This document shows, piece by piece, positions 58,935 through 64,000 of a DNA stretch of 64,000 nt. The notes under the pieces were generated by a model. It worked only from the letters and a program-made list of their open reading frames with translations, searched no databases and had not been told where the DNA came from. Origin of the DNA: JAEMQF01 sp963775015 (GTDB taxonomy: Bacteria; Pseudomonadota; Gammaproteobacteria; Burkholderiales; Burkholderiaceae_C); NCBI GenBank assembly GCA_963775015.1, contig CAVZHI010000005.1, positions 558,001 through 622,000 of the forward strand, written 5' to 3'. Position 1 is the stretch's first letter; the number at the start of each line of letters is the position of its first letter. The position numbers were made by a program, and so were the translations under genes.

Positions 58935-59765
58935 TCAGTCGCCGAGAAAATGCCGCCGATAGCGCGGCGGCAACTCGGCGAAGCGCATCATCAACGGCAG
59001 ATCGGCGCTTTGAAACGCCGGGTCCCAGGCCGGTGGGCCCAGAACTTTGGCGCCGCAGCGCAGGTAGCCTTTGATGAGGGGCGGGATTTCGACGTCGAGG
59101 TCCTGGTGCAGTTCGTGCACCGGCAATGGCAGGTGCGGCTGAACGCGCCACTCCGCTTCGGCCAGGTGCGTCTGGCGCAGCTTGGCCCACAAACTCGCCG
59201 CTGTGTCACCACCGTCGCGCAGGCTCACACTCGCGCAGCCGATCATCGTCGTCAAGCCGTGTTTCAGCATGAACTCGCCCAGCGCACCCCACAGCGCCAT
59301 CACGACGGCGCCGCCGCGCCAGTGCGGGTGGACGCAGGACCGGCCAAGTTCAACCGCGCTGCCCAACAGCGGCTGCAAATTGCGCAAGTCGAATTCGGTT
59401 TCGCTGTACCAGCCACCGGCGCGCCGCGCTGCCCCGGGCGTCATCACGCGGTACGTGCCGATCACTTCGCCCGGCGGGTCGCACTCATTCGGCCCTTGGG
59501 CGGCACGAACGAGCAAATGCTCGCAGTGCTCATCGAATCGGTCGACGTCGTGGCCGATCGGTGCACCCGGCACGGGGGCGATCTGCGCACCCATTTCCCC
59601 GGCAAACACGGCGTAGCGCAGGCGCTGCGCCTCACGCACTTCGCAGAGTTGCGTCGCCCAACGAACGTCGAAGCGTTGCGCTGACGCCGCCACCGCCTCG
59701 GATGCGGGCCGCGACAGCCTCGTGGAAGAGTTTGAATCGACTGGGCGTTGTGCCTGAGCGTCCAT
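58935..59765 (-). CDS. GNAT-fold N-acyltransferase, OlsB/hemolysin-like family
   Basis: This 276-residue protein has the acyl-ACP acyltransferase look of OlsB: LRYAVFAGEMG (about residues 50-60), EVIGTYRVMTP (about 100), ELGRSCVHPHWRGGAVVMAL (about 139) and the final LPLMMRFAELPPRYRRHF. OlsB adds a 3-hydroxyacyl group to ornithine to make lyso-ornithine lipid. OlsA is not seen nearby, so ornithine lipid synthesis is an inference. The start is the ATG at 59765, 88 bp downstream of the helicase stop. Confidence 0.84.
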   Translation of the reverse strand: MDAQAQRPVDSNSSTRLSRPASEAVAASAQRFDVRWATQLCEVREAQRLRYAVFAGEMGAQIAPVPGAPIGHDVDRFDEHCEHLLVRAAQGPNECDPPGEVIGTYRVMTPGAARRAGGWYSETEFDLRNLQPLLGSAVELGRSCVHPHWRGGAVVMALWGALGEFMLKHGLTTMIGCASVSLRDGGDTAASLWAKLRQTHLAEAEWRVQPHLPLPVHELHQDLDVEIPPLIKGYLRCGAKVLGPPAWDPAFQSADLPLMMRFAELPPRYRRHFLGD

Positions 59766-59853
59766 GTCATCCCCGGTTGAACCCGTGGATGCTGACGTTG
59801 GCTCGTGACACCCGCGTGAAAGCGAGGCAGCGTGCGAACAATCGTTGCGCGGA

Positions 59854-62280
59854 TCAGCCGATGGGCGTCAACTTGGCCACGGAAAGCGCGAGCCATTTCA
59901 TGCCGTGGCGCCCGAAGTTGACTTGCGCGCGCGCGTCGTCGCCGCGGCCCTCTAACGTGATGACGACGCCTTCGCCGAACTTGTTGTGGAACACGCTTTG
60001 CCCCGAGCGCAGGCCGTGCGACGGCGCTTTCGGAATCAGTGGCGCGGCGGGCGCGGCAGGCCTGCCCTCGACGCGCCCGGCGCCGACGATGCTGCCCAGG
60101 CCCGTCCCGCGCGACCATGCGTTTTGATATTCGCGCGAAAAACCGGAGCCGAATCCCTGGTTGCGCGGCGTGATCCACTTCAGCGCGGCTTCGGGCAATT
60201 CGTCGAAGAAGCGGCTCTTCACGTTGTAGCGCGTCTGGCCGTGCAGCATTCGCGTCTGGCTGAAACTCAGGTAGAGGCGATTCCGCGCGCGCGTGATCGC
60301 GACGTACATGAGGCGCCGCTCTTCTTCGACGCCGTCGACGTCGGACAGGCTGTTCTCGTGCGGGAACAGGCCCTCTTCCAGGCCGGTGATGAAGACGCAA
60401 TCGAACTCCAGGCCCTTGGCCGAGTGCACCGTCATCAATTGAATCGCGTCTTGCCCGGCCTGCGCCTGGTTGTCGCCCGCTTCGAGCGAGGCGTGGGTCA
60501 GGAAGGCGGCGAGCGGCGACATGATTTCGCCAGATTCAGGGTCCGGCATCACACGCGCGTTCGGGTTGGCGATCGACACCGCAGGCGCCCCCGCCCCTGG
60601 CCCTGCCGCGATACCGACCTCATCCACCGGCAGCGCCACCGCGTCCTTGCCAAAACCTTCCTGCGTCACAAACGCTTCGGCGGCGTTGATCAGTTCTTCC
60701 AGGTTCTCGAGCCGCTCGCGACCTTCCTTGTCGGTCTTGTAGAAGTCGACCAGCCCGGAAGCGTTCAAGGTGTGTTCGATGATCTCGCGCAGCGTCTGGC
60801 CGCGCGTCGCATCGCGCATCGCGTCGAGCAAGGCGATGAACGCCTGCAAGTTCGCGCCGCCCTTGCCCGACTGCGCCGCCACGCATTGCGCGAGGCTCGT
60901 GCCTTGGCTGCGCGCCGCGTCCTGCAACTGCTCGAGGGTTCGCGCGCCGATGCCACGCGTCGGGAAATTGACGACGCGCAGGAAAGACGTGTCGTCGTTC
61001 GGGTTCTCGATCAGGCGCAAATAACTCAGCGCGTGTTTCACTTCGGCGCGCTCGAAAAAGCGCAAGCCGCCGTAGACCTTGTACGCGATACCGGCGTTGA
61101 ACAAGGCGCTTTCCATGACCCGGCTCTGCGCGTTGCTGCGGTAGAGCAAAGCGATCTCGCTGCGCGCGCGTGCCCTCGCGGTGCAGTTGCTGCACTTCTT
61201 CGACGAACCACTGCGCCTCGGCATAGTCGCTCGGCGCTTCGCGAACGCGCACCGGCTCGCCCGGGCCGGCCTCGGTGTGCAGGTTCTTTCCCAGGCGCCG
61301 AGCGTTGTGCGAGATGAGTTCGTTCGCGGCGTCCAGGATGTTGCCGAAGGAGCGGTAATTGCGCTCGAGCTTGATGATGCGGCCGACCTTGAACTCGCGC
61401 TCGAAGTCAGCCATGTTGCCCACGCGTGCGCCGCGAAACGCGTAAATGCTCTGGTCGTCGTCGCCGACCGCAAACACCGCCGTACCGGCAGGCCCCGGTG
61501 GGCCCGCGAACATCTTCAGCCAAGCGTATTGCAGCTTGTTCGTGTCCTGGAATTCATCGACGAGGATGTGGCGAAAGCGCCGCTGGTAGTGATCGCGTAA
61601 GCCTGCGTTGTCGCGCATCAGCTCATAGGTGCGCAACATCAGTTCGGCGAAGTCGACCACGCCCTCGCGCTGGCATTGTTCTTCGTACGCCTGATAGACC
61701 TGCACCATCACGCGCGTCATCTCGTCGCGCAGTTCCACGTCTTTCGGCCGCTGCCCTTCTTCCTTGGCGCCGGCGATGAACCACGCGACCTGCTTGGGCA
61801 CATAGCGCGCTTCGTCCAGGTTCATCGCCTTGACGATGCGCTTCACGGCAGACAGCTGGTCCGACGAATCGAGAATCTGGAAGCCCTGCGGCAGCGCGGC
61901 GAGCTTCCAGTGCGCGCGCAGAAAGCGGTTGCACAGGCCGTGGAAGGTGCCGACCCACATGCCGCGCACGGGGATCGGCAACATCGCGCCCAGGCGCGTC
62001 AGCATCTCCTTGGCGGCCTTGTTCGTGAAGGTGACGGCGAGCACACCGCCTGGCGAAAGCTGGCCGGTCTGAATCAACCAGGCCACACGCGTCGTCAAAA
62101 CGCGCGTCTTGCCCGAACCGGCGCCGGCGAGGATCAGCGCCGGTTGCGCCGGCAGCGTCACCGCAGCGAGTTGCTCCGGGTTCAGCCCGCGCAACAGGCC
62201 TTGAGCCTCGGTTCGGATGGGGGTGTTGACGTGGCAACGTCGCCGCTGAAGGCGCCGCCTTGCACTGGTGTGAGGCTCAT
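59854..62280 (-). CDS. uvrD: UvrD/Rep family DNA helicase, interrupted by frameshift(s)
   Basis: A superfamily 1A 3'-5' helicase for repair or replication restart. The N-part has Walker A GAGSGKTRVLT, motif II DEFQDTN, motif III GDDDQSIYAFRGA and motif IV RNYRS. The second part carries ALLYRSNAQSR, VHSAKGLEF and YVAITRARNRL, and ends LSVAKLTPIG. The frame breaks at about 61168-61174: expected ACG-GCG-CGC-AGC appears as ACGCGCGCAGC, one extra C. A second break is inferred at 62219-62223: the ATG at 62280 (MSLTPVQGG) must shift by one to reach LLRGLNPEQL, possibly a C lost from a C-run. If the start is instead a TTG just before LRGLNPEQ, that second break is unnecessary. Rep is an alternative name. 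Confidence 0.9.
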
Positions 62281-62420
62281 TGCGGGATTCTAGGAGCGTG
62301 TCGGTGTCTGGGTCGGGCCCGCATTGCACTGAAGAGCCTGACACGCACGCCGCAGCAGCGCACAATCCTCCCCGTCAATTTGCGCAAGCTCTGGCGCAAA
62401 CCCGATGGAGGACGTTTTGC

Positions 62421-63323
62421 ATGTACCAATCCGACTTGATGCAAGGCCAGCGAATCCTGATCACCGGCGGCGGCACGGGCCTGGGCCGGGCGATGGCAGA
62501 GCGCTTCTTGAGCCTCGGCGCCGACGTCGCCATTTGCGGCAGGCGCAAGGCGGTCTGCGACGAAACCGCGATGGCGTGGCGCAGCCAGTTCCCGAAAGCG
62601 CGCATCGACACCTTCGGCGTCGACATTCGCATCGCGCAGGCGGTGGAAGACATGGTCGAGGCGCTCTGGAGCAGCGGCGGGCTGACCGGCCTGGTGAACA
62701 ACGCTGCGGGCAATTTTGTCGCGCCCACCGAAAGCCTGTCGCCACGCGCCTTCGACGCGATCGCGAACATCGTTTTCCACGGCAGCTTTTACGTCACGCA
62801 GGCGGTCGGCAAGCGCTGGATCGCGCAGGCGAAGTCGGGTGCGTGGCAAAGCGGCCAACCGTTTCGCAGCGTGATGTCGATCATCGTCACCTGGGTCGAC
62901 AACGGCTCGCCCTACGTCGTTCCTTCGGCGATGAGCAAGGCCGGCATCGAGGTCATGACGAAGTCGCTCGCGGTGGAGTGGGCGCGCTACGGGATTCGCC
63001 TCAACGCCGTCGCGCCCGGCGAAATCCCGACCGAAGGCATGAGCAAGCGATTGAATCCGGGCGAAGAGCCCGGCACACGCAGCCGTGAGCACAACCCGAT
63101 GGCGCGGCCGGGAACGATGGCCGAGCTGCAAAATCTGGCGACCTTCCTGATGGCGCCCGGCCAGTGCGACTGGCTCAGCGGCCAGAGCATCGCCATGGAC
63201 GGCGCCAACGCCCTGGCCACGGGCGGCAACTTTTACGAACTTCGCCACTGGAGCGACGAGCAGTGGCGGGTCGCACGCGAGCGCATCGAGGCGCAGAACA
63301 CCCAGGACAAGACGCAGCGCTGA
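62421..63323 (+). CDS. SDR oxidoreductase, 2,4-dienoyl-CoA reductase (DECR)-like
   Basis: This 300-residue SDR has TGGGTGLG (about residues 15-22), NNAAGNFVAP and the DECR-type active segment PSAMSKAGIEVMTKSLA, where a Ser four before the Lys replaces the usual Tyr. That Ser/Lys arrangement is found in 2,4-dienoyl-CoA reductases of the short-chain type, together with the phrase AVEWARYGIRLNAVAPGEIP. A role in beta-oxidation of unsaturated acyl-CoA is therefore likely; trans-2-enoyl-CoA reductase is an alternative. The ATG at 62421 (MYQSDLMQGQRIL) follows CCCGATGGAGGACG. It is divergent from the helicase gene. Confidence 0.86.
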   Translation: MYQSDLMQGQRILITGGGTGLGRAMAERFLSLGADVAICGRRKAVCDETAMAWRSQFPKARIDTFGVDIRIAQAVEDMVEALWSSGGLTGLVNNAAGNFVAPTESLSPRAFDAIANIVFHGSFYVTQAVGKRWIAQAKSGAWQSGQPFRSVMSIIVTWVDNGSPYVVPSAMSKAGIEVMTKSLAVEWARYGIRLNAVAPGEIPTEGMSKRLNPGEEPGTRSREHNPMARPGTMAELQNLATFLMAPGQCDWLSGQSIAMDGANALATGGNFYELRHWSDEQWRVARERIEAQNTQDKTQR

Positions 63324-63375
63324 GGCGCGCGTCGCCACCCTCCCCGATTGCCGCATTCACCCCAGAGTCTGAACA

Positions 63376-64000
63376 ATGGAAATCTTCGACTACGACAACG
63401 TGCTCCTCCTGCCGCGCAAGTGCCGCGTCGAGAGCCGCTCCGAGTGCGACCCTGCCATCGAATTCGGGCCGCGGCGCTTCAACCTGCCGGTCGTTCCGGC
63501 GAACATGAAGACGGTGGTCGACGAGCCGATCACGCAGTGGCTCGCTGCGAACGGCTTCTTTTACGTGATGCACCGCTTCGACGTCGACGCCGTCGCCTAC
63601 GCGAAGCAGATGCGCGACAAGGGCTTGTTCGTCTCGTTGAGCGCAGGCGTGAAGGCGCCCGACTACGCGGTGATCGACCAACTCGCGGCGGACGGTGTGG
63701 GCAGCGACTACATCACGATCGACATCGCGCACGGCCACGCCGACAGCGTGCACAAGATGATCGACCACATCAAGAAGCGTTTGCCGGCGGCGTTTGTCAT
63801 CGCCGGCAACGTCGCCACACCGGAGGCGGTGATCGACCTGGAAAACTGGGGTGCGGACGCGACGAAGGTCGGCGTCGGCCCGGGCAAGGTGTGCATCACG
63901 AAACTCAAGACGGGCTTCGGCACAGGGGGCTGGCAACTTTCGGCGCTGAAGTGGTGCGCGCGCGTCGCGACGAAACCGATCATCGCCGACGGCGGGATTC
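63376..64000 (+). CDS. guaC: GMP reductase, N-terminal part (runs off window)
   Basis: GuaC reduces GMP to IMP with NADPH, opening purine interconversion. The 208 visible residues show the IMPDH/GMPR barrel: FDYDNVLLLPRKCRVESRSE, VVPANMKTVVDEP, FYVMHRFDVDAV, YITIDIAHGHADSV and the catalytic cysteine loop GVGPGKVCITK (about residue 176). TGFGTGGWQLSALKWC matches the short GMP reductase form of Bacillus and many proteobacteria. No CBS insert is present, which separates it from GuaB. It follows the DECR-like gene by 52 bp and may be co-transcribed. Confidence 0.95.
   Translation, partial: MEIFDYDNVLLLPRKCRVESRSECDPAIEFGPRRFNLPVVPANMKTVVDEPITQWLAANGFFYVMHRFDVDAVAYAKQMRDKGLFVSLSAGVKAPDYAVIDQLAADGVGSDYITIDIAHGHADSVHKMIDHIKKRLPAAFVIAGNVATPEAVIDLENWGADATKVGVGPGKVCITKLKTGFGTGGWQLSALKWCARVATKPIIADGGI

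Overview
The window is a 64 kb piece of a high-GC betaproteobacterial chromosome, most likely from the order Burkholderiales. The evidence is gene content and order: trxA-rho-rpmE, glmM-folP-ftsH-rlmE//yhbY, greA-carB-carA, xseB-ispA-dxs-folE2 beside a Rieske oxygenase, polA//DUF2782-thrB-BPSS1780 protein, and a tandem glycine riboswitch ahead of gcvT-gcvH-gcvP. There are no rRNA or tRNA genes that I can see, no CRISPR array, no recognisable insertion sequence and no phage.

Layout. 1-3.1 kb: the start of an AddB-like nuclease gene (minus), then trxA, rho and rpmE, closed by a strong terminator. 3.1-15.4 kb: a GT39-like membrane protein, then on the minus strand glmM, folP, ftsH and rlmE; yhbY (plus); and a minus block carA-carB-greA with a 26-bp palindromic terminator between carB and greA. 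15.5-18.3 kb: GlcG-like protein, YccA-like membrane protein and rlmD. 18.4-25.1 kb: glycine riboswitch and the glycine cleavage genes, with dsbD convergent. 25.4-27.9 kb: a CotA-like multicopper oxidase and an SCO1-like copper protein, both broken by many small indels. 27.9-35.2 kb: YciO-like protein, the folE2/dxs/ispA/xseB operon, Rieske oxygenase, sulfurtransferase and a universal stress protein behind an FNR/Anr-type promoter. 35.2-45 kb: ZIP transporter, dienelactone hydrolase, a polyphosphate and divalent-cation neighbourhood (ppx, corA-like, sixA, ppk1), an LpxH-like phosphoesterase and a patatin. 45-50.7 kb: polA, DUF2782, thrB, BPSS1780 family protein, SDR. 50.7-59.8 kb: an accessory-looking minus-strand group (HupE/UreJ, PpiC-like, DUF3604, PCuAC-like, spermidine-synthase-like fusion, 2OG-Fe oxygenase, OlsB-like acyltransferase). 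59.8-64 kb: a UvrD/Rep helicase gene, a DECR-type SDR and the start of guaC.

Two features stand out. First, four single-base frameshifts are inferred in three conserved genes (dxs, rlmD, and two in uvrD). Three of the four are an extra C that turns GGC into GCGC on the coding strand, which looks more like sequence error than loss of function. The 2.4-kb oxidase/SCO segment has about fifteen further indels, mostly extra bases in short homopolymers, plus one in-frame TAG. Second, the HupE-PpiC-DUF3604-PCuAC-spermidine-synthase-like group is the best candidate for an uncharacterised functional module (cell envelope, metal-related). I did not find a clearly new defence or mobile system.
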